Position numbers and translations under genes: made by a program
Shown here: piece after piece, positions 15,994-24,471 of the stretch
Layout of the letters: each line of letters opens with the position of its first letter
How positions within the stretch are numbered: position 1 is the stretch's first letter
Origin: CAZMXI01 sp964570205
GTDB lineage: Bacteria > Planctomycetota > Phycisphaerae > Tepidisphaerales > Tepidisphaeraceae
DNA length: 48,729 bases
NCBI GenBank assembly: GCA_964570205.1
Contig: CAZMXI010000008.1
Coordinates: 1 to 48,729, forward strand
Direction: 5' to 3'
Notes under the pieces: model-generated
Seen by the model: only the letters and a program-made list of their open reading frames with translations
Databases searched by the model: none
What the model was told of the DNA's origin: nothing

Positions 15994-18036
15994 CTACTTG
16001 CCCATGGCCAGCAGCTCCTGAGCCTGCCCGGTCACGGTTTCGTTGATCTTCGCGTCGATGACCTTGCCCAACGCCGCCTTGGCGGCGACGGCATCGCTGC
16101 CGATCACATTCCGTGCGATCTTGATGACGGCCATCGCCGCATCGGCTCTCACCTGCTCATCGGCGAGTTGAGCCAACGCCAAGTCCAATGCCGCCGCATG
16201 CTTCACATCGCCAAGCCCCCCAAGCACAGTGCGCTTTTCATTGGCGCCCGGCGCAACAGCGAGCATCTGCCTGTACGCCGCCACTGCCTCCGCCCCGGCA
16301 GGGCCGCCAGGCAACGCCATCACCCGCACCAAGCCGCGCAACGACAGAATCTTGAGCGTGCGGTCATCGGACCGGGTCAGTGCCAGCATGTCTTCGATCG
16401 CAGCCGCATCCGGCCATTCCGCGATCGCCCTGCCCGCCGCTTGCCGCACCGCAGCGCTGTCAGATTCCAGCAGCATTCTAACAGCATTCAGCGACCTGGT
16501 GCCATTGACGCGAGGCAGAACGCGAACCAGCGCCGCCCTGCCCGCATCATCCTTCATCGCCGCCCACAGAATGTCGGCGGCGCCATCCCTGCTGGTCATG
16601 CGGGCGCCCGCCGTCGAGAGAGCGTCGCGGACGGCTTCCTTCTCGCCGTCGGTCCTGGCTTCGTTGTACAGGGCAGCCAGGGCAGGGTAGTCCTTCTCCT
16701 CAGAAAGCGTGCCGAGCGCTTCAATCGACGCGATGCGAATGCCTTCCTGACCCGTTCTGGCCAGGGCGAACAGCGGCTGCACGGCGGCGGAAGTCCGACG
16801 AGCCGTCACAGCGCGGACCAATTCGACCTGCGCCGCGACATCGTCCTTGCCCAGACCGGCCACGACGGCGGCATCCACGTCCGCGCCCCGCAATCTCGCC
16901 AAGGCATCCCGCGCCGCGGCCTTCTCCTGCCCGCTGGACTTGGCCGCGACGTTCACCAGAACCGGCACCGTCGACGCATCGCCCACAACGGCCGCAGCCC
17001 GCAACGCCGCCAGCCGAACCTCGGGAACGGCGCTGCCAACCGCGGCCAGCACGGCAATTCTCGCAGAAGCGCCGCGATCGCCCAGAACGCCCAGGAGCAA
17101 GACCTGACCATTGGTCTTCAGTTTCGGCATGGCCGCAGCCAGCGTGTTGGTCGCCTGGTCGCCCGGCAACTGTCGTGCCACGCCGGCCGCCAGCGCCTGC
17201 ATGGCCGCATCTTCCTCATTGGCCAGGAGATCAACGATCATGGCCATGGCCCTGTCCGGAGCTGCCGATGCCAGGCCGCGCAAGGCGGCGATGCGCACCC
17301 GAGCAGGCTGCCTGTCGGCGCTCAATTCAACGTAAACCGCGGTCGCGTCGGCCTTGCGATCACGCCTAAGCAGATCGTCGGCACAGAGCAGGCAGGAATC
17401 GATGACTGCCGCCCGCAATTCCGGCGAAACCTGCCCCTTCTTCGCAACGAGGGCTCTGAGAGCGTCATCGCCACCAATCTTGCCGAGCGCCCCTGCAGAG
17501 GCGACCGCTGATGCGGCCTCGTCGCCGTTAAGGATGCCCACCAGCGCCGCGACGGATTTGATGTCTCTACGCGCGCCGAGCGAATTGATGATCCCGACCT
17601 GAACCTTGCCCTTGGTCTTGCCGAGCGCTTCACGCATGGCCGCGTCGGCATCGGGATCGGCCATCGCCTCGAGCACATAGCGTGCCATATGTGAAAGCTG
17701 CTCATCCGCCAACAGCTTGGCCACTTCGGGGATCTCAGCCTTGCCGCCAATCAGGTAGAGCTGACGGCAGATGAAGTCCTTGCATTCATAGGTGCCTTCC
17801 TGCCCCAGAAGGCCGGCCAGCCTGGCCGCAACCGGCGCCCGCAAAGCCTGATCCGGCTGCACCTTGACGACGATCTCAGCAATGCGCTCCAAGGATCGCC
17901 GGCTGTCGCCGGTCTTGTAGCGCGGCAGGTCCTTGAGAAGTTCATCGAGGGATGCTTGTTGAGCTGACGCCCACTGTGCGAACCCCCACACGCCCCAAAT
18001 CATCGCCGCGGTTGCCACTAACCTGCGAAGTGCCAT
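15994..18036 (-). CDS. Secreted HEAT-repeat protein
   Basis: A 680-residue exported protein. The N-terminal signal peptide (RRLVATAAMIWGVWGFAQWASA|QQ) starts at the ATG at 18036, which has AGGAG about 10 bp upstream; the frame continues upstream to 18414 but that part is not protein-like. The rest is a chain of about 30-residue HEAT-like repeats, such as IPEVAKLLADEQLSHMARYVLEAM, IKSVAALVGILNGDEAASAVASAGALGKIG and VPEVRLAALRAAAVVGDASTVPVLVNVA. Such arrays form curved binding surfaces. No catalytic domain is visible. GH51 lies directly downstream, and a joint role in polysaccharide use is possible but unproven. Confidence 0.85.
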   Translation of the reverse strand: MALRRLVATAAMIWGVWGFAQWASAQQASLDELLKDLPRYKTGDSRRSLERIAEIVVKVQPDQALRAPVAARLAGLLGQEGTYECKDFICRQLYLIGGKAEIPEVAKLLADEQLSHMARYVLEAMADPDADAAMREALGKTKGKVQVGIINSLGARRDIKSVAALVGILNGDEAASAVASAGALGKIGGDDALRALVAKKGQVSPELRAAVIDSCLLCADDLLRRDRKADATAVYVELSADRQPARVRIAALRGLASAAPDRAMAMIVDLLANEEDAAMQALAAGVARQLPGDQATNTLAAAMPKLKTNGQVLLLGVLGDRGASARIAVLAAVGSAVPEVRLAALRAAAVVGDASTVPVLVNVAAKSSGQEKAAARDALARLRGADVDAAVVAGLGKDDVAAQVELVRAVTARRTSAAVQPLFALARTGQEGIRIASIEALGTLSEEKDYPALAALYNEARTDGEKEAVRDALSTAGARMTSRDGAADILWAAMKDDAGRAALVRVLPRVNGTRSLNAVRMLLESDSAAVRQAAGRAIAEWPDAAAIEDMLALTRSDDRTLKILSLRGLVRVMALPGGPAGAEAVAAYRQMLAVAPGANEKRTVLGGLGDVKHAAALDLALAQLADEQVRADAAMAVIKIARNVIGSDAVAAKAALGKVIDAKINETVTGQAQELLAMGK

Positions 18037-18500
18037 TGAGTTGCTCCTGTTATGCTGCGGGCTGGTTGTAATCCCAAGAAAACACCTTGTAAAGGGTTGG
18101 CGAATCGCGTTATCGCATGGCGGGCCCCCGCGGAATTGCAGGACGGGCACGAACGCACGACCGCTCCGAGGCGGCCAGCGCATGCGGCCACCCGTGAAGG
18201 GTCTCGCGGCATCGGTCCCGACAAGCCGGGCATCTCTTCCGTGGTGACCGCTGACTGCTCGACTTCGATCAAGTGCGCGGGCTACTGGCAACCTGGGGCA
18301 GATTCGGATAGTATTCGCGATTCGCCCAAAGAGGGCGTTGCGTTGACGCTGGATAACCTGGCGCCCGGAGCGATAAAGCTCGCGCCCCGCGTCACCGACA
18401 AACATGCATGTCATGGACGTACAATGGTCCTGGCGGGCATGGAGCCGGCCGCGCTGCGGTAGCCGTCGGTCGTTTGACAGGTTTGCGTTGAGAGACAGCC
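18037..18500. other. 464-bp intergenic region between the HEAT gene and rpmH
   Basis: No protein gene is supported here, and no tRNA or other RNA gene was recognised. The region separates the start of the minus-strand HEAT-repeat gene from the start of the plus-strand rpmH, so it should hold two divergent promoters. The clearest promoter-like signal for rpmH is TACAAT at 18420-18425. Confidence 0.55.
18402..18425 (+). promoter_or_regulatory. Candidate rpmH promoter with ACATGCATGT palindrome
   Basis: TACAAT at 18420-18425 is a good -10-like hexamer, 75 bp before the rpmH ATG. A weak -35-like CGACAA begins about 24 bp upstream of it. The 10-bp palindrome ACATGCATGT (18402-18411) lies in the spacer, where a repressor could act. 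No experimental basis is available. Confidence 0.3.
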
Positions 18501-18635
18501 ATGCACTACCCTCATAAGAAGAGCAAGCTCAAGCGCGTCCGCAAAATCGGCTTCCGCGCGCGGATGAAGACAACCGGCGGGCGGAAGACGATCAACCGCA
18601 AGCGCAGCGCCGGCCGCAAGGTGCAGGTCGTCTGA
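18501..18635 (+). CDS. rpmH: 50S ribosomal protein bL34
   Basis: A 44-residue, strongly basic protein. It contains the bL34 core KLKRVRKIGFRARMKTTGGR followed by KTINRKRSAGRKV, in register with the family's LKRKR.HGFRARM.TKNGRKVL.RRR.KGRK. The N-terminus (HYPHKKS) differs from the usual KRTFQPS. bL34 is a small component of the large ribosomal subunit, bound to 23S rRNA. In most bacteria rpmH adjoins rnpA, yidC and dnaA. Here it is flanked by a HEAT-repeat gene and a sensor kinase gene, and none of those partners is present. A 7-bp hairpin follows the stop within 4 bp. Confidence 0.93.
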   Translation: MHYPHKKSKLKRVRKIGFRARMKTTGGRKTINRKRSAGRKVQVV

Positions 18636-18638
18636 GTG

Positions 18639-18656
18639 CGCGGCAGGAGTGCCGCG
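18639..18656 (+). terminator. Hairpin immediately after rpmH
   Basis: CGCGGCA and TGCCGCG form a perfect 7-bp stem with a GGAG tetraloop, starting 3 bp after the rpmH stop. No T tract follows. It may act as a partial terminator or protect the 3' end of the abundant rpmH message while allowing some read-through into the kinase gene at 18714. Confidence 0.4.
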
Positions 18657-18713
18657 GACCCGTATCGCGGCTGATCCCAGACGCTCCCCTTGTGCTGCCG
18701 GATGTGATTCGCA

Positions 18714-20678
18714 ATGCACATTGGAATCCGCGGCAAAATCGCTGCGACGCTGATTGTCGCCGGCCTTCTTCCGCTGGCATTGTCACTGGTGATCGGGCTT
18801 CTGGGCTATCGCCAGGGCCGCCGTGAGCTTGTTGGCCAGTCATTCGTGGCGCTGGCACGACAGCAGGCCGACTTGGTCAGCGCGCTGCTCGGGGCCGAGG
18901 TGGAGTTCTTTCAGTCCATCAACCAGCTTCCGGGCACGGCGGCGTACATCGACCGCATGGGCGATCGGCCGCCATTGTCTGAAAACGAGCTGGCCGCAAT
19001 CGAACTCCGATGGCCGACCGCGCGCACCGAGGACCTGCTGCTTGGCGAAGTGCTGAACAACGACTTGGCGCAGCGGTGGCAGTCGATCCAGCGCACGCAC
19101 CCGCGCATCAGCGAGGTGCTCATCACGGATCGGACGGGGCGGCTGGTGGCAGCCACCAACCGCACGACGGACTATTTCCAGGCGGATGAGAGCTGGTGGA
19201 TGGAGGCTTGGGCGGAGGGCCGGGGTCGCACCCATCTGGAGGGGATCACCTTCGACACTTCCGCCATCTCGGAGACCGGCAATGTGGGGTGCATGGTCGT
19301 GAGCATCAGCCTGCCGATATACCGCACGCGACGGCCGGGCTCGAACGATCAGCCCGCTGGCATCATGAAGGTGCTGATGGATGCAACCTGGCTGCTGTCG
19401 CGCCTGCGGGAGATTCCCATGACGACCTGGGATCCATCCCACCGCGGCATCTGGCTTATCCGTCGTGACGGCCGACCCATCGAAGCATCCGAGAGCTCGG
19501 GCATGCCCGAGCTGCCGCCTCAGGTGCTGCGGCGCGTCCTTGCGGAGAGCTACGGCTACCTTATCAGCGATGACCTGCCTCAACACGAGGTGATCGGCTA
19601 TTCACGCGTCGCTCTCAAGGGCAATTGGTTCGGCGAGACGGCCGACTGGCATGTGATCGTCACCGCGTCTCGCACGGAGACGTTCGCATCGATGCGATCG
19701 CTACTGTGGACCATGACGCTAGCCGGCGCGGGCACGATCATAGTCTTCTTCCTGGTCGGGCTGCACATCGCACATCGAGAGGTGTTGCAGCCCATCAGCG
19801 CGCTGGAACGCGGCGCCCGCGAGCTCGAGAGAAGTCGCCTTGATTACCGCCTGCCGGAGCCGGACTCGCCCGGTTCGGTTTTTCGCCGCGATGAGTTGGG
19901 CCAGCTCGCCGCCGATTTCAACCGCATGGCCGTGAGGCTCGAACAGAACCTCGCCGAGCTGGACCGCGCCAACCGCGTCAAGCAGCAGTTTATCGACGTG
20001 GCCAGCCATGAGCTGCGCACGCCGATCACCTATATCCTGGGCGTCTCGGAACTGGCGAAGCGTCAGTCGCCGGAACTGTCGCAACTGCTGACGAAGATAT
20101 CGACCAAGGCGCAGCGACTCAATCGCATCGTCGAGAACATGTTCAAGCTCCTGCGGACCGGCAGTTATGAATCGGTGATCCATGCAGAGGATGTGGACAT
20201 TGCCGCTCTTGTCTCAACCGCGGCGGCCGAAGTCGAGCCGTATGTGCAGGCCCGCCATCAGAATCTCGATCTCAAGCTGCCGGAGCGGCCGGTCGTCATC
20301 TCGGCTGACGATGAAATGCTGCGCGATGTTATCGGCAATCTCCTGAGCAACGCGATCCGCTTTTCCCCAGATCGCACCACGATCGGAGTCCAGGTGATCC
20401 CCGATGACGAGAACGTTGAATTGCGGGTCTGCGACCAGGGCAGCGGCATCCCAACCGAGCACCTCGCTCATGTGTTCGAGCCGTTCTACACCGACGGCAT
20501 GGATGTCCCGCACCACAGCAGCGGTGAATACCAGTACATGACTCACGGCATCGGGCTTGGGCTCAGCATCGTCAAGCGTTTCGTGGATCTGCACAAGGGC
20601 AACGTTCGCATCGAATCCTCCAGCCACGGCACATGCGTATACGTCACCCTTCCCAGCCGTGTTGGATCGCCATCCTGA
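18714..20678 (+). CDS. Sensor histidine kinase with periplasmic Cache-like domain
   Basis: A 654-residue membrane kinase. TM1 is near residues 9-30 and TM2 near 327-350. Between them is a periplasmic sensor of about 300 residues that resembles dCache (ISEVLITDRTGRLVAATNRTTDYFQADESWW, VVSISLPIYRTRR). A HAMP domain follows (VLQPISALERGARELERSRLDYRL). HisKA has H432 in VASHELRTPITYIL, and HATPase_c has NLLSNAIRFSPD, VCDQGSGIP and GIGLGLSIVKRFVDLH. All catalytic boxes are present. No response regulator gene is adjacent, so it is an orphan kinase here. It starts 78 bp after rpmH and converges on the PQQ-propeller gene. The ligand is unknown. Confidence 0.9.
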   Translation: MHIGIRGKIAATLIVAGLLPLALSLVIGLLGYRQGRRELVGQSFVALARQQADLVSALLGAEVEFFQSINQLPGTAAYIDRMGDRPPLSENELAAIELRWPTARTEDLLLGEVLNNDLAQRWQSIQRTHPRISEVLITDRTGRLVAATNRTTDYFQADESWWMEAWAEGRGRTHLEGITFDTSAISETGNVGCMVVSISLPIYRTRRPGSNDQPAGIMKVLMDATWLLSRLREIPMTTWDPSHRGIWLIRRDGRPIEASESSGMPELPPQVLRRVLAESYGYLISDDLPQHEVIGYSRVALKGNWFGETADWHVIVTASRTETFASMRSLLWTMTLAGAGTIIVFFLVGLHIAHREVLQPISALERGARELERSRLDYRLPEPDSPGSVFRRDELGQLAADFNRMAVRLEQNLAELDRANRVKQQFIDVASHELRTPITYILGVSELAKRQSPELSQLLTKISTKAQRLNRIVENMFKLLRTGSYESVIHAEDVDIAALVSTAAAEVEPYVQARHQNLDLKLPERPVVISADDEMLRDVIGNLLSNAIRFSPDRTTIGVQVIPDDENVELRVCDQGSGIPTEHLAHVFEPFYTDGMDVPHHSSGEYQYMTHGIGLGLSIVKRFVDLHKGNVRIESSSHGTCVYVTLPSRVGSPS

Positions 20679-20706
20679 TCGCAGCGCATGGCCCGGCGCC
20701 GGTCAT

Positions 20707-22101
20707 TCATTCCTCGCCCAGACAGAAGAAGTGGAAGTTCATCGATCCCACATAGAGCCGGCCATTGACGATGGCGGGAGAGGACATCACCCGGGCGTCG
20801 GGATTGAAGATCGCCCGCGAGGTGTCGTATTTCCACATGGGCCGGCCGGTCGCCGCGTCGAGGCAGTAGACGTGGGCGTCATCGCAGCCGAAATAGACTC
20901 GGCCATCGCCGACGGCCGGCGATGAGACCACGGCGTCGGGCGCGGGATGGGTCCAGATCACCCGCCCGGTGTCAGCCTCCAGGCAGTGAACCACGCCGTC
21001 GCGGCTGGCGAAAAACGTCCGGCCCTGCCACAGCGCAATGCTCGTCAGCACGGTGTCCTTCACGTGAGCGGCCTTCCAGAGAACCTGCCCATCCGCCGCC
21101 GACAGGCATGCGACCATCCCTTCGGGCTGGGCGTGGCTCATGTCGAACGTGCCGTTACCCATGCCGAAATAGATGCGCTGGCCGTCCGTCGAGGGGCTGC
21201 CGCACACGCCCTGCGGCGCGGGGCGCTTCCAACGGATCGAGCCATCGTCAAGCTTCAGGCAGTAGAATGCCGCCTCGCCGTAGCTGGTGCCGAAGAACAC
21301 GCCTTCAGCGGTGACCGCCGGGGACAGGTCTACATGGAGGCCGCGTGCGTGCCAGATCGCCTGCCCCGTCGCGGCGTCCAGGCAATACACGCCATCCGGC
21401 CCGGCCGGAACATACAGCCGGCCGCGAAAATACGTGGGGCTGAATTCGATATGCCCGGCCGTGGCGAATTCCCATTGCTTCTTGCCAGTCGAGGCGTCAA
21501 GGCAGTAGAGCCTCGCATCCTCGTGCTCATGCAGACCTTCGCCTAGGTACACGCGGCCTTCGGCCACCACCGGCGCTGCGAACAGCTCGTGCCTCGCCTG
21601 GAATTTCCAGAGCACATCCCCCGTATCGGCGTGGAAACAGTGAAGCTGCTGGTTGTCGCAGCCGACGAACACCCGGCCGCCAACCACGGCAGCCGACCCG
21701 GAAAACGGCGCTCGATCCAATCCGCCGATGTAAGACCACACTTTGCGGGCCGATTTCGGCCCGACCGCACCGGGCGCGTGCCCCGCCCGGCTCGAATCGT
21801 TCATGAACGTAAGCCAACTGTCGTAAAGATCCACCTCGGGCGGATTCGGATGGGTATGGCTCATCCGCTGACCCATCACGGCCAGCCCGATCGCGCCGGC
21901 CCCCAGCAGCAGAATGGCCATCAGGCCCCCCGTCGCCGCCGCCAGGCCAAGCCGGCGCTTCATGAGCCAGAACGCCACGATCGCGCCCGCGATGATGAAC
22001 GCGATGGCCACCAGGTATGGCCAGAACGACAGCAGCCATTGGGTGCCGCCCGGCCGGCGGCCGATCGGCACCACCGCAAGCGACACCATCCAGTCAGTCA
22101 T
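20707..22101 (-). CDS. PQQ-binding-like beta-propeller repeat protein
   Basis: A 464-residue membrane-anchored protein. Two N-terminal membrane helices (PYLVAIAFIIAGAIVAFWLM and GLMAILLLGAGAIGLAVMG) precede a propeller made of about seven repeats of the form VVGGRVFVGCDNQQLHCFHADTGDVLWKF, with the PQQ-type pattern of YCLDA.TG...W in each blade. There is no dehydrogenase active-site signature, so it is probably a scaffold or binding protein like BamB and not a quinoprotein enzyme. Each blade also carries a cysteine in the LxC(L/F) strand. It is the last gene of a three-gene minus-strand operon and starts 12 bp after the PA14-protein stop. Confidence 0.87.
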   Translation of the reverse strand: MTDWMVSLAVVPIGRRPGGTQWLLSFWPYLVAIAFIIAGAIVAFWLMKRRLGLAAATGGLMAILLLGAGAIGLAVMGQRMSHTHPNPPEVDLYDSWLTFMNDSSRAGHAPGAVGPKSARKVWSYIGGLDRAPFSGSAAVVGGRVFVGCDNQQLHCFHADTGDVLWKFQARHELFAAPVVAEGRVYLGEGLHEHEDARLYCLDASTGKKQWEFATAGHIEFSPTYFRGRLYVPAGPDGVYCLDAATGQAIWHARGLHVDLSPAVTAEGVFFGTSYGEAAFYCLKLDDGSIRWKRPAPQGVCGSPSTDGQRIYFGMGNGTFDMSHAQPEGMVACLSAADGQVLWKAAHVKDTVLTSIALWQGRTFFASRDGVVHCLEADTGRVIWTHPAPDAVVSSPAVGDGRVYFGCDDAHVYCLDAATGRPMWKYDTSRAIFNPDARVMSSPAIVNGRLYVGSMNFHFFCLGEE

Positions 22102-22113
22102 CTGCGCCTCCGC

Positions 22114-23535
22114 CTACTGGCCGGCGTGAAAGAGCGCACGCGCGGGAACCGGCTCCATCACGCGCGTCTGCGAGCTCCAATAGAGCTTCAAGCCGGGCGT
22201 GCCCCATTGCCCTTTGGCCTGCGGGCCCTGGTATTGAATCTGAAATGGCACCAGGCCCATCTTCAGCTCCACCGGCAGGCTGTAATCGATGCGCGTCAGC
22301 ACTTGGCCATCGTAGCCGTTCTGAACGGTGAACAGAAGCTGCCTGTCGTTGCGAGGCGAGATGATCGGGCCAAGTGCGGAATCGCCCAGCCGCAAGGTGG
22401 CGCGATTGACAGAATCGGTCTTGATGTAGAACCGATAGCTGCCGTCCTCCGGCACTTCGATCATCCCGCCAAGCTTCACCAGGAACGGCCCCGAAGCGTT
22501 GGGCGGCACAACGTCATCGGCATCCCACATGGCGCGATAGACGTTGCTGAACCGCTCGTTGCCGCGGAATCCAATCTCGACGGCGGGAAGAACCCGGCCG
22601 GCCACCGGCCTGGTCTGGCCGGGATCGGTGTAGTACTCCGCGAGCGCTCCGGGCAAATGGCCCGACAGCACGCGCGGGGCGAGGGCCGCGCGCGCGGTCT
22701 GGCGCACCAGCGCATCGGCGTCGTCGGCAAGCGATGCCAGCGCGCTTGGCTGGCCGAGATCGATCAGCGCGGCGGCCGCGGCGTACCGGGCCTCGGCGAG
22801 TTCAGATGCCAGGGCGCTCTTCAGAAGCGCAATCACCTCAGCGCGCGATAGCCGCTTGTGAACATCCTCCTGCCGCTGCGAAATCAGCCGATCCCCATTG
22901 GCCCGGTGAAACTGCCGCATGGCCTCGGCCTCGAACCACTCGCTCTTGCGCTGGTACGCCTGGGCGAGCGCGTCTTGCCCTTTCTGCCTCATTTCCGCCG
23001 ACATGGCCGTGTAGTACGGCACGCAGACGCGCATCTCGTACTGCCCCGTGAGGCGCCGGCGGTAGGATGCATCCCAGAACAGGCCATGCCGCTCCAGCAG
23101 CCAGGCCTTGCGCTGGAGATAGAAGTTGCCCATTTCATCGAATTCGGGCGAAAGGTGATCCTCGACGTAGATGCGCACACGCTCGTCGAGCCGATCGAGC
23201 TGCGCGTGGGTCAGATTCGATTTCTTCAGCAGCGCATCGATAGGGCCCGTTTGGCCATGCACCATGTTCCAGTAGCGGCGATCAACCCGTGTCTCGAAAA
23301 ACGGCTTGTCCATGGCCGGGTCAAACGCCACCCCGGACCAGGGAATGTGAATCGCGAGCATCACATCCCGCGTGGACTGGCGATAGAACAACACCTCGTC
23401 GAACCGCCCCATCTGTTCCAGCCGGCCGATGTCCCGGCGCATGTTGCCGCGCACAGCCAGCGCTGGCGAGCTGTACACGCACACCACGACGATCAGCAGC
23501 CCAATCTCCGGTCTACGCATGATCTCGCCTCTCAT
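22114..23535 (-). CDS. Secreted PA14-like and HEAT-repeat domain protein
   Basis: A 473-residue exported protein. The signal peptide IGLLIVVVCVYSSPALA ends near residue 27. A helical middle region follows (about 30-230), then a short HEAT-like part (LLKSALASELAEARYAAAAALIDLGQ, ASLADDADALVRQTARAALAP). The C-terminus from about residue 320 (GALAEYYTDPG, IEVPEDGSYRFYIKTDSVNRATLRLGD) is a PA14-type carbohydrate-binding beta-barrel. The start at 23535 overlaps the stop of the upstream HEAT gene as ATGA, which suggests coupled translation; an ATG five codons later is an alternative start. It ends in TAG. Confidence 0.82.
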   Translation of the reverse strand: MRGEIMRRPEIGLLIVVVCVYSSPALAVRGNMRRDIGRLEQMGRFDEVLFYRQSTRDVMLAIHIPWSGVAFDPAMDKPFFETRVDRRYWNMVHGQTGPIDALLKKSNLTHAQLDRLDERVRIYVEDHLSPEFDEMGNFYLQRKAWLLERHGLFWDASYRRRLTGQYEMRVCVPYYTAMSAEMRQKGQDALAQAYQRKSEWFEAEAMRQFHRANGDRLISQRQEDVHKRLSRAEVIALLKSALASELAEARYAAAAALIDLGQPSALASLADDADALVRQTARAALAPRVLSGHLPGALAEYYTDPGQTRPVAGRVLPAVEIGFRGNERFSNVYRAMWDADDVVPPNASGPFLVKLGGMIEVPEDGSYRFYIKTDSVNRATLRLGDSALGPIISPRNDRQLLFTVQNGYDGQVLTRIDYSLPVELKMGLVPFQIQYQGPQAKGQWGTPGLKLYWSSQTRVMEPVPARALFHAGQ

Positions 23536-24393
23536 TGGCCCAGTTCATTCCACGCCGCCAGAAGCGCCTTGGCGCTGCTGGCCACCGTGGCATCCGAAAG
23601 CTGCGCGAGCCGCTCCAGCACCTGCCTGCCGGCCGGCGTCCGGCGCATGACCTGGTCTTCCTGCATCCTGAGTCTCGCCAGCGCATCATTTCGCAGATGG
23701 GCGAACACCGGCTTGAGCTGACCTTCCAAACCCGGCTGCTTCCGCACCGCCGCCCAGAAGGCCGCCTTCGTCTGGATCAGTTCGGTCGCCTCATCCACGC
23801 CCTCGACAAGCATGTTGGAGATGAACCCGCCGAAACCGACGCCCCGAGGAATCTTGGTCTTGAATTCGCTCAAGGCGGGCAGGGCCGAAGGATCGCCGAT
23901 CATCGCCAAGGCTTCGACGTGCCGCAGGTAGCACGTGCTCGGCTGCGACTCCTTGGGCTGGTTGCCGACATCATCAATCGCGCGGGGGCCAATGGTCTTC
24001 AGCCACGCGATGAGGATCGGCACAGCGCGATCTTCCCTGGCATAACCCAGTTGAATGCAGAGCTGGTTCCTGACCGCCAGGTGCTTCTCTGCTGTAAGAT
24101 GATCCAGCAAAGCATCCACGGCCGGCCGTGTGCCGATCTTTCCCAGCAACTCCACGGCGATCAGGCGAGTGGTCAGTTTCGGTGCGGATCTGGCGGCCCG
24201 CGCCAGTTCCACCACCGCCCCATCGCCTTTCTCGACCAGCCGCCGCATCGCCCGACACCTGGCGATGCACGGCCGTGAGCTGCTCGGCCACTGCGTCCGC
24301 CCCGCCCAACTCATCGACAAGCCTGCCGGCATCCTCTCCCGCCCCAGCCAGCAGCAGCAGGGCCAGCCATCCCGCGCATCGACATCGCGTCAT
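23532..24393 (-). pseudogene. HEAT-repeat protein gene, frameshifted near its 5' end
   Basis: The body of the protein (about 240 residues, KGDGAVVELARAARSAPKL, LIAVELLGKIGTRPAVDALLDHL and so on) is a HEAT-repeat protein. In its own frame the N-terminus (from 24332) is not protein-like. A different frame starting at the ATG at 24393 encodes a good signal peptide (MTRCRCAGWLALLLLAGAG) and GRLVDELGGADAVAEQLTAVHR, and it joins the body if one extra base between about 24290 and 24245 is skipped. So the gene either has a 1-bp insertion or a sequencing error. It overlaps the PA14-protein gene as ATGA. The divergent glycosidase gene is also disrupted. Confidence 0.72.
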
Positions 24394-24429
24394 GCATCCT
24401 CCCATGTTCGTGCATGCATCGATATGCAT
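24392..24429. promoter_or_regulatory. Three ATGCAT motifs in a divergent promoter region
   Basis: ATGCAT occurs at 24392-24397, 24414-24419 and 24424-24429. The middle copy also forms the 8-bp palindrome TGCATGCA at 24411-24418. They lie between the HEAT gene and the divergent glycosidase gene, where a shared operator could be. The first copy overlaps the HEAT start codon, so that one may be chance. Confidence 0.3.
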
Positions 24430-24471
24430 TACCGCTTGCCGGCCAACGCGTTTGAGGCATGATAGCGGATC

